A DNA stretch of 64,000 bases from Holtermannia corniformis (lineage: Eukaryota; Basidiomycota; Tremellomycetes; Holtermanniales). Position numbers and translations under genes: made by a program. Below the pieces are notes generated by a model that was given only the letters and a program-made list of their open reading frames with translations, had not been told where the DNA came from and did no database searches. Numbering within the stretch: the stretch's first letter is position 1; each line of letters opens with the position of its first letter. The stretch spans positions 331,469 through 395,468 of the forward strand of contig BCIJ01000013.1 in the NCBI GenBank assembly GCA_001599935.1, read 5' to 3'. Positions 29,832-40,227 of the stretch are shown piece after piece.

Positions 29832-31247
29832 CTAAAGGGGCGCAAGTCCGGCATCTTGCTGACTCATACACTGAGGCTTATCAGACTTCTTCACGAGCAA
29901 AGATTCCAAACATACCCTCTGTTCGTATTCATCCGCCCGTGCGTCGAATTCAGCACTTGCGCACAGCTTGATCCGAAGGCCGAGATACTCGAGCGCCGCC
30001 ACGGCGACCGAGATCCACTGCTGAATATCTTCATCGTCGCGCCACGCATCGGGATCGATGATGTCAGGGTCTTCGCTATCGTAGTCCACGCTGGAGTCCT
30101 CGTCTTCGACCACAGGAGGGGATGACAAGCGCAGACGCTTGGTCTGCCGAGTTGGTTCTGAGATCCCTTTGGCTGCACTGTTGCGGTCGGGTTGAGAGGC
30201 AGTGGGCTTTGTCGAAAAAGGTCTTAGTGGCGACGAGTGCTCGCGTTCGTGATCCGAAGCTGTGGGATCTTGGCTCGAGGCGTCTCGCTTTTGGCCAGCG
30301 ATCGATGGATCAGCAGATTTCGTCACGACGCTTTCAGCCTTCGAGATGACAAGTGCGCGCTTGGCTGCTTCACTTCTCAATGCAGCAGCCACTACCTCGG
30401 CAGGCGAGTCGTTGATCTCCAGTGGGGGAGCGAGGTCGCTGGCAGGTGACATTTTGGACGCATCTTGACTTGTGGTGTCCGAGCGTGATGATCCCTGACT
30501 AGTGGCTGTAGGTTGAGAGCGCGCAGTTTCAAACGCTCGTTTCAGATGCTTGAAGAGTACATGGCTTGCTCCAGGTACTTGGGCCCGGGAGAGAGTGTTG
30601 GAGGGAAAGATCGGATGGAGGTAGTGAGGCAGGACGAGGATGGCCGGAACTGGTTTATCGAAGAATTCCTCGGCCGTGAGGATCGTTCCAAACCGTTTGA
30701 TCAGAGGCGGGACGCCGGTCGTCTCGAGGTAGACCACGTCATCCATGATGAGCAGACGGGTAAACTGGTCAGAGACGATCACCATGCCGACCGCAGTGTG
30801 GCAGACGGCGTTGCCAACTGCAAGATGCCACAGCTCCTGAGCGATGGCTTTGACGAGGGCGGCTGCTGCATCGGCCGAAGGATACGGATCTTCGACATGC
30901 TTGGCTTTGGCTGCGAACACGAGCTGTGACTTGTCCGTTGAAGTGAGGGTCAAGTCGGGCAGCGTTGAGTCAGTGAGCCGTGTTGTTAACGCACTGTCAG
31001 CCTTGGTTTTGCATAAGCCTCTCTCGCGCTGGTTTTCCCGCCCATCGTCCATGGTCTTTTGGTACAGTTTGAGCATCCGCCTAGCCATATCCTGGCTTCC
31101 GTGACCAAGTTGATGGATGTTGATAGTCTCGAGGTGAATGTTACCGAAATGTCCTTGAACGTTGATGGCTTCCAGCATGAACAGACGGAAAGCGAATTGG
31201 ACGTCGAGTTCCTTGACCGTGTTCGGGGCGTTGACAGCTTTGTCCAT
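29832..31247 (-). CDS. Hypothetical protein, 471 aa
   Basis: A long intron-free frame on the minus strand. The N-terminal half (MDKAVNAPNTVKELDVQFAF, QLVFAAKAKHVEDPYPSADA, LVKAIAQELWHLAVGNAVC, VIVSDQFTRLLIMDDVVYLE, PPLIKRFGTILTAEEFFDK) looks folded and alternates strands and helices. The C-terminal half is Ser/Thr/Pro-rich with a basic KRLRLSSPP motif, an acidic block VEDEDSSVDYDSEDPDIID and a last helix WISVAVAALEYLGLRIKL. I do not recognise a family. A 5' exon may lie between 31250 and 31550, because the start methionine follows no clear leader. A long single exon in an intron-rich genome is a hint of a retrocopy or foreign origin. Confidence 0.6.
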   Translation of the reverse strand: MDKAVNAPNTVKELDVQFAFRLFMLEAINVQGHFGNIHLETINIHQLGHGSQDMARRMLKLYQKTMDDGRENQRERGLCKTKADSALTTRLTDSTLPDLTLTSTDKSQLVFAAKAKHVEDPYPSADAAAALVKAIAQELWHLAVGNAVCHTAVGMVIVSDQFTRLLIMDDVVYLETTGVPPLIKRFGTILTAEEFFDKPVPAILVLPHYLHPIFPSNTLSRAQVPGASHVLFKHLKRAFETARSQPTATSQGSSRSDTTSQDASKMSPASDLAPPLEINDSPAEVVAAALRSEAAKRALVISKAESVVTKSADPSIAGQKRDASSQDPTASDHEREHSSPLRPFSTKPTASQPDRNSAAKGISEPTRQTKRLRLSSPPVVEDEDSSVDYDSEDPDIIDPDAWRDDEDIQQWISVAVAALEYLGLRIKLCASAEFDARADEYEQRVCLESLLVKKSDKPQCMSQQDAGLAPL

Positions 31248-32791
31248 GACGGACGCGGCGTACCGTACCGACGAGGAGTTGAGCCACTTGTTGTATTCCT
31301 ATTCGGAACGGCGGGATCAGCTGCGCTCTGATTCGGCCATTACGAGCGAGCATACATTTGTATCGCTCGTCATGCTGCTAGCTTGGAACATAGTCCAGCG
31401 TCGTGATCGGGGACGACGGTGGACGAGGCAAGGTATGCGAATGGTCTCGTACCTAACATGTGCATAGGCTTGCGTCGGGTTTCGGCGGGCTGATAGATCG
31501 GCGCCTAACCGAATGACTAGGTGGCGGTGCGATCGAACGTGGCGAGCAGGTGGCTCGGAACAAGGTGCGCGCTTACAGGGTGGTTCCGCCGGCACCGAGC
31601 AGAGCAGGGCTGCGTTTTGCCAGGGTCGACGACGAGCAGGAGCAGTGCACAAGATCGACCCGTCTTAGCGTACAAGACCATTATCCAGCGGACACCCATA
31701 GCGTCACTAGCGCGGCACTCAAAGGATCGGCACTCTTTCGCACCCCGCCAGCCCCATTAGCGTTGCTAGCCGCACAGCGTCGTCTACCGATAACGACGAC
31801 GACGATGCCGATGGGCATAGACGAGCGACGGGATATGGCGGGATGGAGAAGGCAAGCGGGCGGGGTGACGGGNGGGGNTGGGGCGAGTGAAGCGGCGCCG
31901 TCAGAGACTGGTGCGGCCTCGAGTGCGGCCCCGTCTGAAGCTGCGCCGTCGTCTGCGCAAGGTGAGTCATGGGCTGTCCGCTCCGACCGTGTTCAGTACT
32001 GCATCTCTTATCCTCCCTACTGGCTGCTGTCTGTCCACGCGGTGTTGTTCCTACTTGATAGCGGTCGCTCTGACCGAGTCTGCATGCCCTGCGACAAGCT
32101 GGTTGAAATCTCGGGCTGTCGGCGTTGGCCGACTGTGCCAAAGACTGCAAAGTGGCGGATCGAGCTCGAGCGGGTGAATTCCCCAAAGTGGCAGTTTGAC
32201 TGGTGGGCGCGAGGGGGCGTGCTGTCTTTTTGTGCGCACTCAGTCGGCCGTGTTTGGATCCTACAGTGTCCTGTCGAGCACCGGGATCGCACCAGACGGC
32301 GTCGATCGACCAAGGCGGCAACAACGCAGAGCACACCGTTGCCATCCCTCGCGGTCTTGACAGAGACCAGCACCAAAGCGGGATCAGTGCCCGGTCCGTG
32401 CCGCGCTCGAGCCCACGCGCCGTCAACACCGCCTCGCAACCTTCACCACCATCACCCCACTCTGACACTTTGCATCACCGCCGTCGTCTCAACGCTGGCT
32501 GAGTGCTCTTGAGCACCATGGCTGAATGTGCGTACCGCTTACTGGGTTCGGATGGTTTGTCAACGAGCCGAGGCTCGGCGACCGACCGGCGCGTACGTGT
32601 TTTGGAGATGCAAAGTGGGGAACGCCTGTACGTGGTCACCGCGAGACAGCTAGCCTCGGCCATCTCCTTTGCCGTCGTTGGAGCCTGGCGAACACTCCGT
32701 TGCGATCTTGGGTGTTTCATCTCCTTTGATGGTGATGCACCATGGGTGATGTACACAGTCAAGATGCCCCGCACGGGCGTTTGCGCACTGC
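31248..32791. other. 1.5 kb without a confident gene; ambiguous bases
   Basis: Open frames exist (plus 31550-32512, 320 codons with two N bases at 31873 and 31878; minus 31719-32468) but composition is Arg/Pro/Ser-rich with no recognisable domain. The stretch may hold the 5' end of the minus-strand 471 aa gene and the signal-peptide exon and promoter of the Ser-rich membrane protein to the right; a candidate ATG for the latter lies at 32519. The N bases lie in a G-run. Confidence 0.4.
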
Positions 32792-34421
32792 ATGAACGTC
32801 ACCCTGGCGAACGACACGCTCGCAGGCGAGCGTGAAAATGCCACGAAGGTGCCGGATGACGGGCTCGGCAGCGCTTCCGACGACAACATCACGACGCCTG
32901 CGAATAATGACACGTTGAACAATGCTGACAATGGTTCTGTTACCCTCCCCTTCTTAACCACTACCGACACGCCCTCGCAAACACCACCCTCTTCCACGTC
33001 GACGTCTACCATCACGACCAATGAACCAACCAATGTCCTCACAGCCTCACAAGCACCCTCGTCGGCCGCACCCGAGTCGTCGGCCGCGCCATCATCGGCC
33101 GCGCCCTCGTCCGAGCCCCCTGCATCCCAATCCGCTTCCCCTTCTGCCGAGCCCAGTCAGGAATCCAGCCAGGCGCCGCCATCGTCTTCCGCTGCACCGT
33201 CATCTCAGGCGCCATCGAGTCAACAGTCTAGCTCGGCAGCACCGAGCAGCGCGAGCTCTAGTGCCGCTCCATCGAGCCAAGAGTGAGTGCTGGTGTACCC
33301 ATGAATGCCACTAACAGCGTACAGATCGAGTGCCGAGCAATCGTCGCAAGCACAATCATCGACTGTGACAACTACCACCACTATCCAACCCTCCTCGCAA
33401 TCGCAGTCGACGACGATCGTGACACCCTCTCAGTCATCGCAGCAGCAATCGACCAGTACCACGTTCGTCTCGGCTTCGAGCGCGGTGTCGTCAATTGCTA
33501 GCGACACGACTTTATCGAGTGCCAAAGTCCTGACGACGACGGACGCGTCGGGCTCGGTTATTACCACTGTCCCTGGCACGTTCACATCCGAGATCACGTC
33601 GACCGATTCCAACGGGGTGCGATACACGGTCACGCAGATCATCCACAACCCTACTGGGGGCCTCAACGATGGCGCCTCGGGCTCGAGCTCGGGGTCCGGC
33701 TCGACCTTTTTCAACAACACGGGTGCTGTCGTCGGTGTCTTTGTCGTCGTGGGTATTGCTGGCGCTGCAATTCTGCTCGGCGTTGCGTTCTTGCTGTTCC
33801 GGAGGCGGAGGCGGCAACGACTTGACCGCGACGTGGCAGCTGCCGCCGCTTCTGCTGCTGCCGCTGCCTCGCGCACGCCGTTCGAGGACGACGAGGACAA
33901 CTCTGGCGGGCACACGTCTTACACTTCGACGGGCCCAGCTATGACCCAGTATGGCGGCTACTATGCTGCTTCGGGTCCTCCGGGTCAGGCGTTGGGAGGG
34001 TACGACTATGAAGATCCAGCGGGCGGGTATGACCCGTATGCGGCGCAGAACGCTCAGGGCGGTGCTTACGACCGAGCGAGCGTCGCGACTGCGCCTGGCG
34101 TGGCAGGGTTCGGCGGCGGCGACCACTTTGCGCGCCAAGTCCAGCCTCCGGCACAGCAGGGCAACGATCAGTACTACTTCAACCCGACCGACGCGGCGCA
34201 GTACCACGACGAACCAGGATACGGCGAGGACGCGTACGGAGGGTATGCCGCGCACGGCCAGGGCCAGGGACAACAGGACCCTGTCGGCATGACCCACGGC
34301 AACTCTAGCGAAGGCTCCGTCGTGGGTAAAGATGAGCGTCGGGGCGGGCTCAAGGTTTGTCCATCACCTTTGCGTTCCCAGTACTAACAGTCTCCAGGTC
34401 ACCAACCCTTCAGACGAGTGA
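32792..34421 (+). CDS. Ser/Thr-rich single-pass membrane protein (cell-wall-sensor-like)
   Basis: The first clear exon carries N-glycosylation sequons (NVT, NDT, NAT, NIT) and then a long Ser/Pro/Ala/Gln mucin-like region. An intron near 33283-33322 leads to more Ser/Thr/Gln stretches, a folded membrane-proximal part (VTTVPGTFTSEITSTDSNG, VRYTVTQIIHNPTGG), a transmembrane helix (VVGVFVVVGIAGAAILLGVA), RRRRRQR, and a Tyr/Gly/Gln-rich cytoplasmic tail with repeated GGY/QYxxY motifs. A last intron (donor near 34354, branch-like TACTAAC, acceptor 34397) gives K-VTNPSDE and a stop at 34421. The layout matches Wsc/Mid2-type stress sensors and related basidiomycete proteins. The signal-peptide exon is not resolved, so the given start is only the first supported coding position. 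Confidence 0.65.
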
Positions 34422-34755
34422 CACCCCTTTTCGAGTTTCCATTGACTTTTCACTACACGGCGAGATGCGCCCGTTCACCCTCCCTCTTATATCTTATGGT
34501 GCTTTGTTGGAGTATCGGTCATGACCCGTCCGAGCGATGTATCATTGACGCGCTCAAGCTCGACTACAAAGCCACTGCTGATCTGCGCCNCCCGCCACGG
34601 TGTTGATCCTCGTGATATGCGCCGCCGACGCCGCCGCGGCGCTTGAGTTGATGCGCAGTGCTGATGTCCCACGAGGGCCCGTCACCGGGTGATGACTGGC
34701 TGGGCCATATTATATGAGAACAGATGCGGCCTGGTCCGGCAAGCCACCGTCCAAG
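34422..34755. other. Intergenic with one ambiguous base
   Basis: About 330 bp between the Ser-rich membrane protein and the SMP-30-like gene; GC-rich around 34610-34650 (GCCGCGGC palindrome) with an N at 34590 in a C-run. No gene seen. Confidence 0.4.
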
Positions 34756-36389
34756 ATGTCTTGCAGGTTGATCAGTCGCACCGCGCTTGTTGCGATCTTC
34801 CTACTTGCCTCTCCCACAAATGTATGCTGTGGCCTTGGAAAACGTACAAAGCTGACGCCTACAGGCAGTACCGCTGAGGCGCCGAGATGGTCTCCCGCCG
34901 TATTCACAGACGCTCTCGTTTGCCTCGTTTGCCGTCATGGACACGGTCCAGCCCGCCACGATCTCGAATGGTTCCTACGTGCGTGCACTCCATAGCCCTC
35001 CTCCCTGGCTGACTGATCGCGTGGGCCCATTGCAGACCCAGAAGATCTACCCGGACGGCTATGACGCGAGCTTGATCCTCGCAAATCCATTCATGATCCT
35101 AGATGATGCGTTTCAAGCCGTGGTGGGTGAGGACCCAAAGTATACGCTCGTGGCCAAGACCGACGGCGACCCGCTCTTCCACAGCGGTGCCGTCTGGTGG
35201 GTCAAAATTTGAACTTTCATAACCGGCTGAAGATAAACAGGGTGCCGGAGACGGACGAAGTCTTGTTCACGCAGAATCCCGAAGCGGGAACCGGAAAGAA
35301 CAGCAGCGCGCTGCTTCAAAAGGTATCGGTCGCGGATGCGGTCGGTATCCAGCTGCGCAGCGGGAACGGGACGAGCTATGACTTTACGGGCGGCGCTTTG
35401 AACGTGACGGTTGTAGATGATGGGACGAGGCTGGTGAACCCGACGGGTGAGGATTGCTTTGGCATGCATGTGCCAGAGTTGATGACGGTACAAAGGGATC
35501 GCGAATTACTTTGGCAAGATATTGGTCGCGACTGCTGGGCATGGCGCAGACGTTCCGCCGGTGCTTGCCCTGGTCGACCCTCACCCGCCGTACAACACCA
35601 CAGGTGAGGCTCGCCTGCGTTCAAGGCGCTTTGAGTGACCGACTATAGTCATCCTCAACAACTATTTCGGCAGGCAATACAACTCGATACAACGTGTCGC
35701 TGTTCACCCGCGGAGCAAGGAGATGTGAGCGCTGCACTTTTCGATCTACAGAACGTTGAAACTGCTGTCAGCTACTTTACCGACTCGGATGATGCGTATA
35801 CCAATGGCTTTCGGCCGGCTCCTGGCCTGCCCGTGCAGGTCTACCGGTTCAACATTGACACTGGCGAGGTGTCGGTTGTGGCTGACAACTTTGCAAAGTG
35901 TAACGGTCAGTGCCTAGCAGTCATGCAAGGCGTACCCTCATATAGTACAGGTATCGCATTTGCTCCCGACGGCTCAAGAGTCTATGTCACTGATACCGGG
36001 ATGATCACCTCGACCGGTCACTATGATTTCACAAAGCCTGCAGCAACGTACGTGTTCGACGTCGACGACGCCGGCAACTTTGTCAATCGCCGAATGTTCG
36101 CATACGACCCCGTCGGCATCCCCGATGGCATCCACTGTGACGCCGATGGCCATGTCTATATCGGGGTTGCGAACGGCGTCATGGTTCATAAACCTGATGG
36201 TCGGATCTTTGACAAGTTCATGCTCGACAAGCCGGTCAAGGACTTTGTGGTGAGCACCAGACGATGGACAAGCGCACAGCTGAGTGGCAGTTTGCGGGCA
36301 AGGGTCGGATGTTGATCCTGGCGGAAACGGAGGCGTACTTTGCGACGTTTGCCAGCACGACGGAAGGAGCGCAGCTGGGCTATTGGTAA
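34756..36389 (+). CDS. Secreted SMP-30/gluconolactonase-family beta-propeller protein
   Basis: ATG 34756 codes a signal peptide (MSCRLISRTALVAIFLLASP). The next exons give FAVMDTVQPATISNGSY, GYDASLILANPFMILDDAFQ and sequons NSS, NGT and NVT, consistent with secretion. Propeller blades follow: NLNFHNRLKINRVPETDEVL, GKILVATAGHGADVPPVLAL, YNSIQRVAVHPRSKEMYFTD, GIAFAPDGSRVYVTDTGM, VGIPDGIHCDADGHVYIGV and GRMLILAETEAYF. The VHPRSKxxYFTDSDD, NGFRP and IPDGIHCD blocks are the divalent-metal active-site strands of the SMP-30/LRE family (lactone hydrolases, luciferin-regenerating enzyme). At least seven introns. The substrate is unknown; a secreted lactonase is the best inference. The transposon lies 65 bp downstream. 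Confidence 0.83.
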
Positions 36390-36454
36390 CCTAGTGACCA
36401 GTTGAGGACATTGGAAGGGGGATCAGGTCGGTACTCGGTAGGCTTTGGGTGGTA

Positions 36455-36533
36455 CAGCAAGTCGCGTTGACCTTGTCCGATCGGGACTTTTTGGGTGTAC
36501 ATTCGCAAAGTGAGGGGATGCAATAATATACGC
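36455..36533 (+). repeat. Left terminal inverted repeat, 79 bp
   Basis: It starts CAGCAAGTCGCGTTGACC and ends AATAATATACGC. It is identical, in reverse complement, to 40051-40129 over 79 bases; identity stops sharply at 36534 (GGTTCG against the reverse complement of the right side, CCAAAT). Confidence 0.93.
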
Positions 36534-36599
36534 GGTTCGCGTCTAGTTTCATGATCGTCGTCTTCGAGACCTTCTTGCACTACATTGTACTACACAAAC

Positions 36600-38592
36600 A
36601 TGCCTGTTCATCCGTACAAAGACGCACGGGCTGCTCAGCTTCCCACCCGTGCCAGTCCCCGCACCGGTAATCCTGTCCTTCACCTCTCGCCGGCTCGTGG
36701 AACAAGGTCTCACGATCGGACCCGCGAGCAGTCGGTATGCCGTTGTTTTCAATCAGTTCGGCAGCCAGCGATGAGCTAATACCACGTAGCCCTTGCGTGA
36801 GGTCTCTCCTAGCCCTGTGGGGCCGGCAGCCACTCCCGCTCAGCCACCAAAGCCATCTGACGCCAAGATCAGTGAGTTGCCGCATCCGGCGAGTTGACGC
36901 GTCGAGCCCTCATCTTGATCACATCGTTACGCAACATCTGCTGATACGTGGCCTCTCAAACTTCGTAGTCAACTGGGTCATCTACTTCGAGCCACTGCCT
37001 CCACGCGTCAAGCACGGAAAAAAGGCGTCCAAGATCATCAGAGTGGAATCCATCGGGATTGACAACTATCGTCCGGTTGAGTCGTTCGAGAGCTTCAAGA
37101 GCTTCCTAGTGGGCCACCTCACGCCTCTGTCACGCCGCCATGATGTTGTGCAGGGCCTCAATGCATACAAGGGCGTCTACAAGGTCAGTGACGAGCAGTA
37201 CAGGCAGATCTTGTCTAATGCGGCAAAACCCAGGTGGACGGAAAGGCCGCAAAAAAGGAATTCAAGTGGGACAGCCCTGAATTGTACACGGCCATCCTCG
37301 AAGCCCTCGAGGCAACCAAGAAGAAGTGTGTGACGCTCTGGATCCAAGAAATTGACCCTGTACGTCGACAAGTTCGAAATCTGTATATCCCGCAATATCT
37401 CAGGCTCATACTGACGCAGATGTCCGGCGAGCTCACGCTTGATGAGCCTGAACCCGAAAGCGACAACGACGAGAAGCAGGGCCGCCGCAAAACAAAGGTA
37501 CGTTGTCGCCGTCATCTTGTAGTTTTGTTCAATTACGTCATCTGATCACATTCTCGAATAGACCCTCGAAGAGCAGGATCTTATGACTGCGCTCAAGAAC
37601 AAGTACACGTGCAACACCAGGGGCCACCAGTACTGCGTAGTACTCGCTGGCGGCAAACATCAGCAGCTGTGGCCGGCTATGTTGGATGATTGGGTTGCAG
37701 CTCTGGTACGCAGCGTGAATAGTATGCCTGTTTTCGTCACTGACGCCTTCTAGATCGAGTCGAAAGCCTTGACGACGCCGACTGCGACCATGACGAGGCC
37801 CCCAACCACCTCATCCTTCACCATGCCCGTCAAGACCATCGCAGTCAAGACTGTTGAGGTTTTCCCGGATGACGAGCCGTCGACGACTAATTTTTCGTTG
37901 GATCTTGGCCCGGAAACCCCCTCGCCGCTGCCAGGAGGTCCTGACACCCCTGTCACTTTCCCTGAACACCGCTGGTTCTCGCGCTCTACGTCGAACCTGT
38001 CACGCCTATGGCGGTGTCACGTGGCGAGTAGCCGCTTCGCGGCGCTCAGAGTGCCACTGGTGCTATCGCACCACTGTCTGTGCGTTGCGGCTGTGCCGCC
38101 GCGCCGCGCGCGCCCCTCGTCTTCCGCGTCGTCTCCTGTTGTATCTACATCGCTCGATTATTATAGTGTTCTCACTCTATTCTCGCTCGTCGATCCTCGA
38201 GGTTCCTCGTAGTGCGGANCCTCGCTTTCCGCTGCGCGTCCGAGAGTTTCCCTTCCGGAGGCAGATCTTCGCCGATCCCGCCTCGATCTCCCAGTCCTCG
38301 TCTTCCTTAGGCGAGGGCGTCACAGAACCCTTCTCTGTCGTCGACAATGTCCGGGACGCCAAGGTTCAAACACATGTCGCTCTCGGCATTCTGCAGTCGC
38401 TTCATGATCCCTCCTCCACTCCAGACCAAGCTGGCACTACACATGAAGGATACGCGCTTTCTCCAGTTCGTGTCACAAGCCATTTGCCAGAACCGCTTCT
38501 TGCTAGATGACATCGAATCCGCCCAACTCTGGCAAGCTCGAGAAGATTGGTTGGCTGGGCTGGCGCGCTCTGAGCCCCTTCTGGACGAGTAG
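36600..38592 (+). CDS. Transposon passenger gene, unknown multi-exon protein
   Basis: ATG 36600 starts MPVHPYKDARAAQLPTRASP. Spliced exons continue as a Pro-rich linker, then a folded region (VNWVIYFEPLPPRVKHGKKA, IIRVESIGIDNYRPVESFES, FKSFLVGHLTPLSRRHDVV), KEFKWDSPELYTAILEALEA, a basic-acidic linker and a Cys/His segment LMTALKNKYTCNTRGHQYC followed by LWPAMLDDWVAAL. A Thr/Pro-rich linker leads to a last exon with FCSRFMIPPPLQTKLALHM, FLQFVSQAICQNRFLLDDIE and QLWQAREDWLAGLA, ending at 38592. The C-x5-H-x2-C arrangement could bind metal or be a short disulphide unit. An ambiguous base at 38219 sits between the linker and last exon, so the exon join there is unsure. I know no function. It is not a second transposase. 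Confidence 0.65.
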
Positions 38593-38723
38593 ATACAGCG
38601 TTGATCATGTTTAGTGTGCAATATGCGGCTGGGTTGTCATATAGGAAGCGATGCAATGAGCGTCATGTCATAAGTGCCAAATTCTCCGAAATCTCCGAAA
38701 GCCACCCAGTCCGTCCTACATGC

Positions 38724-39938
38724 TCAGGGCTCCCCGTACTCAACAGGGATAGTGTATCCACTGTGGCGGAAGAGTCTGACGCCAACAGCAGGGCTCACAA
38801 GTGTTGAACAAGTGTCAAAGAGCTCGCCAATGCTCTGCGGCGCTCGGCCCTGAGACCCTTCTCTTTGAAGCTTTGCTTTGAGCATGGAGAAGCTCTCCTC
38901 GATTGGATTGAAGTCTGGGGAGTATGGCGGGAGGTAATGAATACGGCAACCTGCAAGCCAGCAGTCTCAGCGGTGTACACATGGAAAACTCGAGCATAAC
39001 GAGACTTCGATGACTTACCCGCAGCCTCGACTAACTCAGTGATTTCTGGGTGTTTATGGACGGAACAATTGTCCATGACGAGTACGCTGTTCTTGCCAGG
39101 ATAAGGACTCATGACTGGCAGCTTTACAAGCCGGACCCATGAGCAATTCGGCCATAATCAAGTCTGACAGCTTACGACGTCGTGTCTGATGAAATCCGCA
39201 AATATGGCCCCAGTGATTGATCCCTCCTCGATGTGCACCGTCAGATAGCCGTCGATGGAGAGGAGGGGTAGTACAGAGTACCTGGCAAGCGTTGGTGAGC
39301 CGTAGGGCAAGGCACGCCGAAAACTAGCTCACCGAGTGCCACGGGCAAAGTTGCAGGAAAATCGAGCGCGAGCACCAGATCTTGCCCATCCTCGCCGTCT
39401 GAAACGTGTTCTATTGTCCACGGCGCTTTCATCGCAGAAGACGAGGTAGTCTGCGGGGTATCCACGCATTGTTTCGAGGTATTCAGCGCGTATGACCTCA
39501 TTTCGCTCCATGGCAACTTTGGCGAGCTTTTTATGGGTGTAACCCTCCCTCTTGAGTATACGGTATATCGTTGACTTGTTCACGCCCCACCCGTTACTGT
39601 TGACCATCTGGAGGAGCTCGAATCCAAGGGTTTCCGGTCTACGATCAATGATGTCGAGCATACAATCGATGACTCCTCTTGGCAGTTTCGAATCTGCGCC
39701 GTTGCGTTTCGTTTTAGGCGAGAACGAGCCACTGACGGCTTTCTTGGTACGAGCACGTAGCCACGTCCTCTGGCTAATGTCCAGTGTCTTCAGATCATCA
39801 GTAGGTTGACTCTGGACACGTCACGGACGCGTCAAAGTCAAGACGCACTCTGAGATGAGGATCACGATTGTCGGTGTCCATACGGTCCAAGAACTCCATG
39901 CGCTCATACAAGGCTTTGTCAATACGCTTGTATGGCAT
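38724..39938 (-). CDS. Tc1-family DD34E transposase
   Basis: ATG 39938 begins MPYKRIDKALYERMEFLDRM. A roughly 40-nt intron (donor after DFDAS, near 39826) leads to TLDISQRTWLRARTKKAVSG and the winged-helix part MLDIIDRRPETLGFELLQMV, WGVNKSTIYRILKREGYTHK. The catalytic DDE_3 domain has VFCDESAVDNRTRFRRRGW (first Asp), an intron, YSVLPLLSIDGYLTVHIEEG, another intron, KNSVLVMDNCSVHKHPEI (second Asp), an intron, then RIHYLPPYSPDFNPIEESFS (Glu). Counting residues, 34 separate the second Asp from the Glu, the Tc1 spacing. It ends YTIPVEYGEP. No stop or frameshift breaks the exons, so the enzyme may be active. Confidence 0.88.
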
Positions 39939-40050
39939 CTTGCTTCAAGTGGCTGTAGCTGGCTTGGTCCGTCACGGCTGCCGTTGGTCGTATAAAGTGT
40001 TGATGACCCTCATGTCCTGGACGCGTATGGACGCGTCAACTTGCATTTGG

Positions 40051-40129
40051 GCGTATATTATTGCATCCCCTCACTTTGCGAATGTACACCCAAAAAGTCC
40101 CGATCGGACAAGGTCAACGCGACTTGCTG
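40051..40129 (-). repeat. Right terminal inverted repeat, 79 bp
   Basis: Reverse complement of 36455-36533, perfect over 79 bases, followed by TA at 40130-40131. The end of the element is 98 bp from the MOD5 start codon. Confidence 0.93.
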
Positions 40130-40227
40130 TAATGTTACGCTATTGCTAGCGCGTCAAGCAACGCTCGATATTTGGCTGTGCTTGAGCGGATTTTGCTGTT
40201 TGGCTCCTTTAGCCGTCCTCGCTGCGT

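Larger units (their letters stand above)
36453..40131. mobile_element. Tc1/mariner-type DNA transposon with a passenger gene
   Basis: Bounded by TA on each side (36453-36454 and 40130-40131) and by 79-bp perfect inverted repeats whose ends read CAGCAAGTCGCG. The TA target duplication plus CAG-type ends are diagnostic of the Tc1/mariner superfamily. Inside are two convergent genes: a plus-strand gene of unknown function (36600-38592) and a minus-strand DD34E transposase (38724-39938). The internal element is 3675 bp, roughly twice a standard Tc1 element. Perfect terminal repeats and an unbroken transposase frame suggest recent insertion. The neighbours SMP-30 and MOD5 are host genes. Confidence 0.9.

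Noticed and set aside
31162..31467. Plus-strand open frame with a helical-looking segment (DEELSHLLYSYSERRDQL)
   Set aside because: It overlaps the 5' side of the minus-strand 471 aa gene and has no start or splice context or recognisable family.
31550..32512. 320-codon plus-strand open frame
   Set aside because: Composition is Arg/Pro/Ser-rich, two N bases interrupt it, and a similar-length frame exists on the other strand; GC-rich DNA gives such frames by chance.
36600..38592. Passenger gene as a second transposase or reverse transcriptase
   Set aside because: No DDE triad, YxDD, integrase or helicase motif is visible in any of its exons.
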